From NCBI GenBank assembly GCA_033807775.1, contig CM066327.1, positions 77,816,795-77,880,794 on the forward strand: a DNA stretch of 64,000 bases. The letters are read 5' to 3'. The notes beneath the pieces were generated by a model. It made no database searches, was not told the origin of the DNA, and worked only from the letters and a program-made list of their open reading frames with translations. Positions 55,818 to 64,000 of this stretch are shown here, piece by piece. The position numbers were made by a program, and so were the translations under genes. Origin of the DNA: Saussurea involucrata (lineage: Eukaryota; Streptophyta; Magnoliopsida; Asterales; Asteraceae). Position 1 is the first letter of the stretch. Each line of letters begins with the position of its first letter.

Positions 55818-57999
55818 TCTGTTTTTGCTGATTTAGAAGCAAAGCGTTGAACTCTCGGAAGAAGATTACTTGTACCATTGAGGAGGAGTAAAGATACATT
55901 GGCTTTTGAACATATCAGTTCAAAACCCGTGCTTCAACGACTATGGCTTCTGAACAATTCAGTTCAGGACCCGTACTTCAAAGACTAAGACTTCTAAACA
56001 AATCAGTTTAGAACTCACACTTCTCAGGTGATATCTTTAACTATTACATTTTTCTGTTTCAAGGAACGTGGTAAAAGGTAACATTGGATTATATTTTGTT
56101 TCTACTACTTTGAAAACTTGAATCTTTACAAATTTAATTCAATGAGATAAAATTTTCAATTTTCATTCAATGAATTAAATGTGTGCTAAAAGATGATTTT
56201 ACAAGTATTTTTGTATTATCTGAGTTAGATTTGTTTCAACTTTCACCTCTGAAATAAATCGAAAGGTAAGCAAAACATGAATGAAATTATGCTGAATGCT
56301 CAAAGTTATGTGAATCTGGACTTATATAGAATATAATGCTCAAAAAGCCTATATGTCAGAATGATGGATGGAAATGAAAATATGGGAGAAGCACTATGTT
56401 TTAGAACCAAGTGATTGAGATAAAATTATTGCATTATCATTTAGTTTGAAAGTTTGTGCCTGTGGCCTTTCTGGTTTGGGAGAGTAAGTCCTAAGGGGTG
56501 CTCGACACCTAGTCCCTAAGATCAACTGGTCTGGGATCGGCTGACCCAAATCCTGCAATAGAACCAGATAGAAAGCCATGTTCTACTGGTACAAATGGGT
56601 TTAAGATATATCGATGTGGCCTTTCTGGTTTGGGAAATTAATTCTAAGGGGTGCTCGTCACCTAGCACCTAAGGCCAACTGGTCTGGGATATGCTGACCC
56701 AAATCCTGCTATAGAACCAAATAGAAAGTCATGTTTAACGGTGTATCTTATTCTTACTAAACTTTTTGATCAAAAGATGCCAATGAGCACAAAATCAAAG
56801 GATGCCAATGAGCAGAAAATCAAAAGATGCCAATGAGCACAAACGAAAAGATGCCAATGAGCACACATCTCTTGAAACTTGGGAAAATACAAAGTCGCGA
56901 TAAACCCGTAAATTTGTGAAATTCTGATTTTGGACAAATAGTGTGACTTGAGCAAAGTATTCTTACATGTTTTAGAATTGCATATGCTTGAAGCTAATCA
57001 TATTTCCCATGCTAGCACACCAAATAGATTTAATAAAGGGGTTAAAACTGAACATTTTTAACTTGATATACAATGATGACTTGTTCTTGAATCCAAACAC
57101 ATGCATTTGATTTCATTTGATTGAAAAATCTGTTAAATTTCATTAAGTTGAATTTCTTTTGTAAAGTTTTTCAAATGATCAAATGTTTGTAGTTATAAAA
57201 TGAAATTCAATGAATTTTATTTTCCTTGTGTAAATTTGTTTTAAAATTTGTGCTACAATTTCAAATACTGTACGTTATTGAAATATATTCATACTTTCAG
57301 GGGGAGAAAATAAATTGCTCCAGAATTCTTATTTTGAGGGGGAGCAAGGTTATTCTGTAAGGAGGAGATTGTTAACAATACTCAAAAACACGACTGAAAT
57401 TGAAAATGGTTTTCGATGATTATGATGCTCACCATCATCGAAAAAGGGGGAGAAAAGTTTAATTTCAATTTCATGTCAAAGAGCTTTCAAATCAAAGATA
57501 TTTCAAGTCCAAGATTCGTGAACAAAGACTAAAGATTAGGGGGAGAAGGATCATGTGAAGTCCAAATGTTGCTGAATTTGGTTATCTTAGTTCTGAGTGG
57601 TTCTCGGAATGCGCTAACACCGAATTTGGTTATCTTAGTTCTGAGTGGTTCTCGGAATGCGCTTACACCTAAAAGTTCAACAATGTGGATGGTTTCACAT
57701 CTTTCTGATCCAAACTCTAATCGTTTCTGATTCATCTTGTTCCATGTTCAAGACTTGAAGACAATCTGTTGAAGATTGTATTGAAGAAGGTTGATTTTTC
57801 AAAGAAAAAGACAATGACTTTTCATGTTTGTCTGAAGATTCTTCAAAGCTAAGTTCTTAAAGAGTGTCAAAGCATATAGTTCGCCGTGAACTAGTGGAGA
57901 TAAATCTATTTGAAGATGGTTTAATAGAGTGTCTGTTGGAGAAGATTGACTTTACAAATAGCTGAAGACTGCTGTCATATTTTTTTAAATCTTGAATCC
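55818..57999 (+). other. Element F 3' non-coding region with several internal repeats
   Basis: Two ~90-bp copies around GGCCTTTCTGGTTTGGGA (~56461 and ~56620). Four copies of AAAGATGCCAATGAGCA (~56773-56865). A 46-bp direct repeat containing GGTTCTCGGAATGCGCT (~57576-57668). Several GGGGGAG tracts (57301, 57340, 57446, 57540) precede the true polypurine tract. No gene. Confidence 0.75.
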
Positions 58000-58011
58000 A
58001 AAGGGGGAGAT

Positions 58012-58264
58012 TGTTAGAGCATTGTTGTATTCAAGATTTACTGTAAAGTCAATGTACTGTATTTGTTAGCTTTGCCTTTATACCTTGTATGTTATGGGTA
58101 TAAATAGGCATGTCTAGTTCTTAGTTAGGAGCGAATCTAGATCTCTTGTAACCTCTTGATCATTTTGTCATTTACACTTTAGAGTTCAATATATGGATGA
58201 CAAGTTCTCTTTAGATTCTCTCTCTACATCATTCTTGATTACTTGCTAGATTTGGGATTTCACA
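58012..58264 (+). repeat. Element F 3' LTR
   Basis: 253 bp, same length as the 5' copy, followed by CCTTT and the rest of the K LTR. Confidence 0.95.
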
Positions 58265-58597
58265 CCTTTTTATTTGTCGGCATGTGCATCAAGTCATACG
58301 TGGGATTTGTACTAGCGACACCGTGAAGAGTTGAGTGCTAATTAGGTGCACGAGAAGGGTAGGTTATTCAGTAATGTCTTCCGCACCTTGGAGATAGCGA
58401 CAGTTATTAGGTTTTTAGTAACAACCCTCTCTAATTTTGTCCTTGTGTAGGGTTTTGGATTATTATTTGATGATGAGGATCTTTTATTGCCATTATAGGT
58501 AATCAGGTGGTGACTTTTAGAAAGTAATTTATTTCTTATTTGATGTATAAATGAAAATTTTAAATTAGTTGCTCTTTCCAAAATTGGGGGTGTTACA

Positions 58598-59645
58598 GAT
58601 ATTTGAAGTTGTGAATATGGATGTCGTTTGAACGACAGTCGTGGATATCAAGGACATTGAGTGGGTCGAGGGTAGAAGGTCCAATTTGATGGGAGTGGAG
58701 GAGATAGAGGAATAATCTAGGTTTGGACATTAAAGATGTAGCGTTCAAAATGGTAGACTAGAATAGGGTGTCATATTCAAAGAAACGTGAGTTATAAGTC
58801 ATGATCTTCCATTGTTCGAGGGATTTTTCAAAATCTTTGAGGTCTATGAAGGGAATTTAGGTTTTGACCACTCAGCAGAATGATCTGTTGTCGGGAAACA
58901 CTTAATTCTGCTTGCAACTTGTGATAAGGGTTTGTTCAAAATTTTCGGAAGACATTCTTACAAGCCTAAAAGAGAAACTATTTATTCAGAACAACCTGCT
59001 AACTTTGAGGGAGAATCCTTAGTTGGGCCCCACAGTGGGCGCCAAACTATTTATGCCAAAAATCGCAAAAAGGCCATCTAAAGTTTAGATGCGGAGCCTA
59101 ATCAACTATAGATGATCTTTCGAAATAAAAAAGTATGATGACAAACGAAATACAATCGAGGCAATAATTTTGGTGACACGAAAAACCTCGTCATGGGTAA
59201 AACTGCGGAGGATCGTGAGTATCGTCGATGCAGTATGAATGTCAGTCAGGGACGTCAGGCTTAATATTAACAAATTTCATTACAATTTGTGGGTAAAAAA
59301 TATATATGTAAATAATTTGACGCTTCGTAGATAATCATGAGCGTTTGTCATGCGAACGATTGAGAGAACTTCATATGATTCTACTAATAACTTTCATATT
59401 CGTGTTGTCTGGTTGTCGCGATCGTTGTGTCCTTCCAAGTTCCTTAAGGCCCTTTTTACAGTTGGTTCATTACAGCTTTTTAAATGCCTCATAACCGTTG
59501 TTTCCATTATGTGAGTTAATGACAAAGCGGTCATGTCATGATGTTGGTCGTTTGTCATATTTTGGACATTGATTAGCCATAATTCTTCTATTAACGTGAT
59601 ACATGCGAAATATCATAGGTCGAGGATATTGATGTTGTGGGAAGT
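58598..59645 (-). mobile_element. Element L: 5' end of a Tat-like gypsy element, minus strand
   Basis: Minus strand order: LTR (59645 to 59054, U3 truncated by N), then TTTGGCGCCCACTGTGGGGC (PBS region, 59045 to 59026), then leader and the start of a gag-like frame (MSSENFEQTLIT near 58955) with stops. The TGGCGCCCAC type of site is characteristic of Tat/Ogre-lineage elements. The LTR contains GGTGACACGAAAAACCTCG, which resembles the LTR of M (GTTGACGCGGAAAACCCC). K abuts the gag end. Confidence 0.7.
59026..59045 (-). other. Element L primer binding site region
   Basis: Plus strand GGCCCCACAGTGGGCGCCAA. The minus strand therefore reads TTGGCGCCCACTGTGGGGCC, a Tat-type PBS. It lies ~9 bases from the LTR end at 59054. 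Confidence 0.75.
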
Positions 59646-59889
59646 TGTAACAACCCCTGTCCTTAAATTTTGTTTTCTTTGCAAAGTGAATGGTCAAAGT
59701 ATGAAAAGAGGAAAGTTAGGGATTTTGGTGCAAAAATCTAAAATGTCAAAAAAAGGGGTAAAACCCCTAATCCCTTCATTCTGATGGTTGCATCGTGAAA
59801 GTGAGACTGTATCGTGAAGGTAAGCCTCATCTTCTTCCTCTAATGATTTTCATTTTCCTTGTGTATGTTTTGATCTCGAAAATCCATTG

Positions 59890-60090
59890 AGTCGTACTAT
59901 TTTTCCTAAAGTTTGCATAATTTCTATGGGATTAATGGGATTTGCACTATTTTTCCTAAAGTTTGCATAATTTCTTTGAGATCTAATAATTTCTATGGGA
60001 ACCGGGGAATACCCGGATAGGTTTTGATCGGGAACCGGAGAATACCCAGATAGGTTTTGATGGGGAAATCGAGAAACCCGGATAGGGTTA
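59890..60090. repeat. Two short tandem arrays in the N LTR
   Basis: CACTATTTTTCCTAAAGTTTGCATAATTTC-like units occur twice (about 59896 and 59946). Then come three ~36-bp units with GGGAACCGGGGAATACCCGG, GGGAACCGGAGAATACCCAG and GGGAAATCGAGAAACCCGG. Confidence 0.75.
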
Positions 60091-61081
60091 GTCATGAGTC
60101 TCATATCCGGACAGTGTTATCCGGGCTCTATGTGGCTTCTTTTCGGGTTGTTCATCTATTTCTTCGAGTTAGGCCTTAGTTGAGAGACAACTTTGGGGAT
60201 GTTTGAGTGAGTTGTCACTCTTGTATGTTTTCTTGGAATGTAGGTGTTCGGTTGGATCAGAGGTGTGGTTCGGTGTGTGTATCGGATTGTCAACGCTCAG
60301 GTGAGTTCCCTCAAACCTTTTTACGTGAGATGTGACTATAAATGTTTTAAACACTGGTTATGGAATGACGTATGAACATGGTTTTTATTCACCAATGCAT
60401 AAATATTTCCTTGCACGAAATGAATTTCTATGGAACTTTGATCACACTTGTTACGAAATTATTTCTAAATGCTCATGCATTCTTTACATGTTTTTATCAA
60501 TATTTCGCATGCCTATTTGGAGTCGGGTTGCATAGTATGATTAGTGTACATTGGGATTTCATAAATCTCTGGGAGTTGGATTATACACCCCGTATGCACG
60601 GAATCTGTTTCCTATATACGCGGGAATGGGGAGTTTGCTTGGGCCTCGATCGTAGATGCTATCGTTGGTGGGATTAGTCTATGAACGGTGTGCTAATACC
60701 CATGCATGGAGTCGAATTGTTTCGATAGGCCTTATGGCGGATTTTGACTGTTGCTATATTTATGAAAATTGTTTAAGCTGTTTTTGAGTGACAATTCACC
60801 AGACCTCATGGTCTAACCCTCGCTTTGTCAAAACTAAAACCATTTTCAGGTAAGAGAGTTAGTGGAGCTTCTTCCAAAGGGAAGGATAAGGTCTGAAGGC
60901 ATTGAGGCGAGGACTACAAGATAGATCACTATAGTATTTTAGTTTAGTTTAGACATCTTGGCCGTGGATGTGTGTATCCGCTGCTTTAGTTTGAAAGCTC
61001 TAGTATTGATTTGAGATTTGTTGGGACCCTTTTGGGCTTTATTTTATGAATGTTACTTTATGGTTTTTAGGTTGATACAAA

Positions 61082-61093
61082 TGGTATCAGAGC
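61082..61093 (+). other. Element N primer binding site
   Basis: TGGTATCAGAGC two bases after the LTR end at 61079. Confidence 0.9.
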
Positions 61094-62299
61094 CATAATT
61101 ATAGGTATTTAGGTGAACAGATGAGCCTAAATTAAACTGTTGGATGAGGGACACAACCGAGATATAGGATTTGCCTCTAAAGAAGACCGCACCAGGTGCA
61201 CAAATGACAGGGTAGTGAGAACTGTCATGTAAGGTAAAGTTCGAATTACATCTGGCCAATGTAATTGCGAATTTACAAGTACATGTATGCCCTTAAATTT
61301 CCTTATTAAGTGAAACTGTCGGTTAAGTATTTGTTTGTATGTGCTTATTTCAGTTCTAATCATGTCAGGAAGATCACTAAGGAGTAATCCCGACTAATGA
61401 GGTCCTTGTGGATGGATCGATTGACTCTCCGAGGCAAGCGACCACTCGAGGGAGGGGACAAGGAAACACATCCCGAAAATCTACCAACCAAGTGGATGGA
61501 GCCAACGTGAGAACCCAAGTGTTAATTCTAAAAATCACCCAAAGGTAAATTTAAAGTCGGTGTGGAGCTTTAACAACTAAAGAAAGACATCTCCCAACAA
61601 ATCTTGCGGTAAACAAGAGAAAGTAAAAAGAACAATAGAATTTGTTGACGCGGAAAACCCCATCGAGGGTAAAAACCGCGGTCGACAATTATGTCGACAG
61701 TGTACTATGGTCATCAAACAGGGACGACGTCCTTTAGAAACAAGTATCGAAGGTACAACGTGTTACAATAAAAGCAAATGAAGACATGGTCGTAAGATTG
61801 TTGCGTCCGTCGAGGCTAATAAAGCTTTTGTCGTGAGTTTATTCGGGAGAGAAATTTCTTGCTTGATTACTCGGTTTCTGCTCTATCACCCTTCCCCCCA
61901 AATAATGTGGAAAACTTGGTTTATATAGGCTTGTTTGCAATAAATGGTCTTCATAAATGCATGTAACAGTCTTAGTCATTTACTGCCTTTGATGGCGATT
62001 CTTTCATTATAATCGTTGTGTCATTAAAGCTCCAAGACCTGCATTAAAGAGACAAAGAAACACTTGTCGAGAGTTAATATTTTACGACGATCGTACGTCC
62101 ATCCTGGGGACCTGGTCGCTGGTCGTGATTAACTTACGACCATCCTCATAAGTGATGACAAGCGTCATGGCCGTAAGTAGTTGACAAGAACTTATCTTAA
62201 TACAAGATTTGTCGTGCGTTATATGTTGTTTTGTTTTTGTCGTCCGTCGTGACTTTTGATTTTTTTACCCAAACAGTTTGCCCCCAAAATTTAAATTTA

Positions 62300-62740
62300 G
62301 TTAATAAATTAAAATTTTAAACTTATATGCAATTAGATGATACATGTTGATGGAAGAAACCGAATCGGTTCGTATGCAACCGAATCAGTTTGCATGGGAA
62401 GTTAGAAAGGCGATAAGATCATGTCGTCATGCTGATATGGGGCGCGTGGCATACGTAGGTGACAATTGTAAAGGAGAGGCGTCGATCATCTGTTGAAGCA
62501 TGTGAAAAGGTAGTTGACAGGTGTCGATCATCTGTCAACCCAACCTGACACGTTCGCCCGTATAAATAGCAACCCTTAGCCGAATCCTTTTCTTTCCACG
62601 TTTTCGAAAGTTTAGAGAGAGAGAGGGAGAGAACTTGTTGAATCCTTGACAAAACCTACCAAAAGGAAACCATTCCAAAAAATCGTTGAGGTTTTAGAGG
62701 CCTATACAAGGTACAACATCGAAAACCTTTTTATGCATAT
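62300..62740 (+). promoter_or_regulatory. Promoter and 5' leader of the antisense ORF in M
   Basis: CCCGTATAAATAGCAACC (TATA ~62564-62571) is followed ~40 bp on by a CT/AG-rich leader with GAGAGAGAGAGGGAGAG. Upstream is a direct repeat of CGTCGATCATCTGT / TGTCGATCATCTGT (~62480 and ~62520). The arrangement is that of a normal plant promoter. Inference from motifs only. Confidence 0.5.
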
Positions 62741-63960
62741 TAAAAATGTGGTTAGCAAACCTAGGAAAACCTAGGACGTTCTAGAACTTTTAGAGGCGAA
62801 GAATCTGTTGATAGGGTTAGATATAGCCATAGAACCTGCTAGTTCGATTAAAAATCAGAACGACTTGGATGCTCTTAGGAATATGGCTGGCCTGCTGACA
62901 TGAATATCAACACCTTTGGTCAACTTCGTCCAGAGATGTGTCCAAACGGGTCCTTGGTGATATACGAGTAGCCGTTTAAAATTGGTTTCACATGGCCCTA
63001 CTCACCACTGTCAGATTTGTTTATGACGAACTTCGACTTATCTTCGGGGCTGTTGATGCCCCAATTCTGGAGAATCGTTAAAGTGATTGAACGATTGACA
63101 CTAGGGTGGGATTCACTCTTCAATGTCAATGACCTTCTCACTGCCTACACTGTTAAGGTGGATGGGAATCGTCACTATAGTCTTTTTTCAAGGTTTAGGG
63201 GCGACCATACCCTGGTTCTGAACACTGCGGTGAACGACTGCAAGTGGAAGACCAGGTATGCATTAGTGCGAGTGAGGTCTGTGTCCTCTGATGCTGATTG
63301 GCTCTGCACAGGCTGGAATAAAGAGGGTAAGGGTTTTTAGTTAAGTATTTTCTTATTTTCTTTACTAGTTTGCTAACTTTGTCTTATCTTTGTCAACATC
63401 TATTAATTTTACCGGCGTGAAACCCAACCACGACTCTCAGGCCAAGATCGAACAATTCATGGAGTTTAGTGTCGAAGATCGCTCATTCTTCACTCGATCT
63501 TTGGTTGACGAAGACGACGAGGAAGTGACTATTATCGAGCCTCCCATTACTGATCTTGAAGAGGAGGAGGAAGAGTAGAAAAGAGAAGAAGATAAGAGGA
63601 GGTAGAGGGCAAAGGAGAGAAGGAAGGAGAAGATGAAGAAGATATGACTGGTAAGTCGTGTCGTGTACCTTTCTCTCGACCATTAATGTCTCTCGACTAA
63701 ACTGTGATTTTCTTTCCTGCAGGTGGTTCTTCCAATAAGATGACTTCATTGGCTGCCAAGAGGGCGGCAGAGGCTGAGCTGGCCCGTAAGGGTCGTGAGA
63801 AGAGGAAGGCATCCTCGACTACAGGGTCGGGGATGAAAAGAACAAAGATGACGGTCCTGAGGGAATCGTCTTTGAAGACTAGTGACCCGTCAAGGATCAT
63901 TAGTCCTGACGTGGGGTCGAACATCGCATGGCTCTCCTTTATGGTAAGTGTGATACTTTG
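62741..63960 (+). pseudogene. Antisense ORF of element M, Transposase_28-like, probably spliced
   Basis: In one phase with a stop (E*PF at ~62970): FKIGFTWPYSPLSDLF, LLMPQFWRIVKVIERLTLGW, LFNVNDLLTAYTVKVDG, RHYSLFSRFRGDH and NDCKWKTRYALVRV (63017-63325). The order (membrane-like start, W at PQFWR, then KWK.(R/K)(Y/F)..V) matches the plant gypsy-associated domain called putative gypsy-type transposon (PF04195). That protein has no known enzymatic role. Donor GGGTAAGG at 63327 and an intron 63651-63722 (GTAAGT..CTGCAG) split it. A later acidic exon (DEDDEEVTIIEPP) has a stop at 63576. The basic exon KRAAEAELARKGREKRK follows. Decayed but recent. Confidence 0.5.
63651..63722 (+). other. Consensus intron in the antisense ORF of M
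   Basis: ACTG|GTAAGTCG..TTTCTTTCCTGCAG|GTGG, 72 bp, near the lower size limit for plant introns, with a CTAAA branch-like site ~63697. A further GTAAGTG at ~63944 could be the next donor. Confidence 0.6.
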
Positions 63961-64000
63961 GTTAGTTTTTATTTACAGTCTGGTATTTTTTAACCTCAAT

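Larger units (their letters stand above)
53156..58264 (+). mobile_element. Element F: young non-autonomous copia element
   Basis: Two 253-bp LTRs (53156-53408 and 58012-58264) with two visible differences (TACTATAAAG/TACTGTAAAG and AGGAGTGAAT/AGGAGCGAAT), and a perfect 5-bp duplication CCTTT (53151-53155, 58265-58269). PBS at 53411, polypurine tract AAAGGGGGAGAT at ~58000. The interior encodes only the C-terminal, coiled-coil part of gag. N-terminal gag, the zinc knuckle and all of pol are absent. It is inserted in the K LTR. Related to fragment G. Confidence 0.95.
51088..58597 (+). repeat. Element K gypsy LTR (2.4 kb), interrupted by element F
   Basis: Starts TGTAACACCCCAAATTTTC at 51088 and ends TTGGGGGTGTTACA at 58597, a long inverted end typical of Tekay/Del-type gypsy LTRs. 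After removing F and one CCTTT, the LTR is ~2,396 bp (51088-53155 plus 58270-58597). An array of CGGTGAACG-containing units lies at 51112-51245. The rest is AT-rich and without genes. Confidence 0.85.
59646..61519 (+). mobile_element. Element N: gypsy LTR, PBS and leader, truncated
   Basis: LTR 59646-61079 (1,434 bp), TGTAACAACCCC..GTTGATACA, followed by PBS TGGTATCAGAGCC (61082-61094) and a leader of ~270 bp. An ATG at 61362 gives MSGRSLRSNPD and then a stop; this resembles the first residues of chromovirus gag. The element is cut at 61520 by M. It sits in the LTR of L. Confidence 0.8.
61520..64000 (-). mobile_element. Element M: 3' part of a Tat-like gypsy element, minus strand, leaves the window
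   Basis: The 3' LTR (61520-62275) reads on the minus strand from TGTTTGGGTAAAAAA to AGAATTAACA. It is preceded on that strand by the purine tract TTTTGGGGGCAAAC (62276-62295). Internal DNA lies to the right. An ORF on the plus strand, antisense to the element, fills 62700 to the window end. Antisense additional ORFs between pol and the 3' LTR are known in Tat-lineage elements. The right boundary is outside the window. Confidence 0.65.

Overview
This is a block of nested plant transposable elements. I see no host gene that I would defend. The DNA is AT-rich. Coding capacity is almost entirely retrotransposon gag, pol and accessory ORFs. Nearly every LTR element is primed from a TGGTATCAGAGC-type site (initiator tRNA-Met) and, where it is visible, ends at an AAAGGGGGAGATTGTT-type polypurine tract. 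The copia families look like the SIRE/Maximus (Sirevirus) lineage: long gag with coiled coils, a large ORF between pol and the 3' LTR, and repeated purine tracts. The host is a eudicot with a TE-rich genome, possibly an asterid such as Asteraceae or Apiaceae; the species cannot be fixed from the sequence alone.

Layout, left to right. Element A (1-3761, minus) is a young non-autonomous copia element with an internally deleted gag and palindrome-studded LTRs. It sits in the accessory ORF of element B (3762-5340, plus; 3' end only). B abuts family C. C1 (5341-11110) and C2 (11960-13592 plus 27093-33800) are two copies of one chimeric family: gag and protease, then an internal R-U5 piece, an intron-bearing leader and an accessory ORF. 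A fragment of element G (11111-11959, minus) separates them. C2 is split by element D (13593-27092, TSD GAAGG), a 13.5 kb, nearly intact Sirevirus-like element with gag, PR-IN-RT-RH and a 1,558-codon accessory reading frame. To the right follow an old copia element H (34443-40978, minus), a 1.24 kb MULE with a perfect 9-bp TSD (41357-42593), a PIF/Harbinger remnant carrying a MITE (42764-43604), copia LTR debris (43780-45407), a decayed gypsy gag J (minus, to 46420), and a decayed accessory ORF of a further copia family E (46777-50020) with LTR-like DNA. Next comes a 2.4 kb gypsy LTR K (51088-58597) interrupted by a young non-autonomous copia element F (53156-58264, TSD CCTTT). The end holds the 5' part of a Tat-like gypsy L, a chromovirus-like gypsy LTR with leader N, and a second Tat-like element M running out of the window with a promoter-bearing, probably spliced antisense ORF.

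The main point of biological interest is the accessory ORF that four different copia families (B, C, D, E) carry between pol and the 3' LTR. Their C-terminal modules align with one another, C and D share a bipartite basic motif after a coiled coil, and C and D end immediately at the polypurine tract. In C the ORF lies directly behind an LTR-derived leader containing a consensus intron; in D a promoter-like block precedes it. The role of the protein is unknown. Two non-autonomous derivatives (A and F) have lost pol and the gag zinc knuckle but kept the gag coiled coil, which suggests that they are moved in trans.
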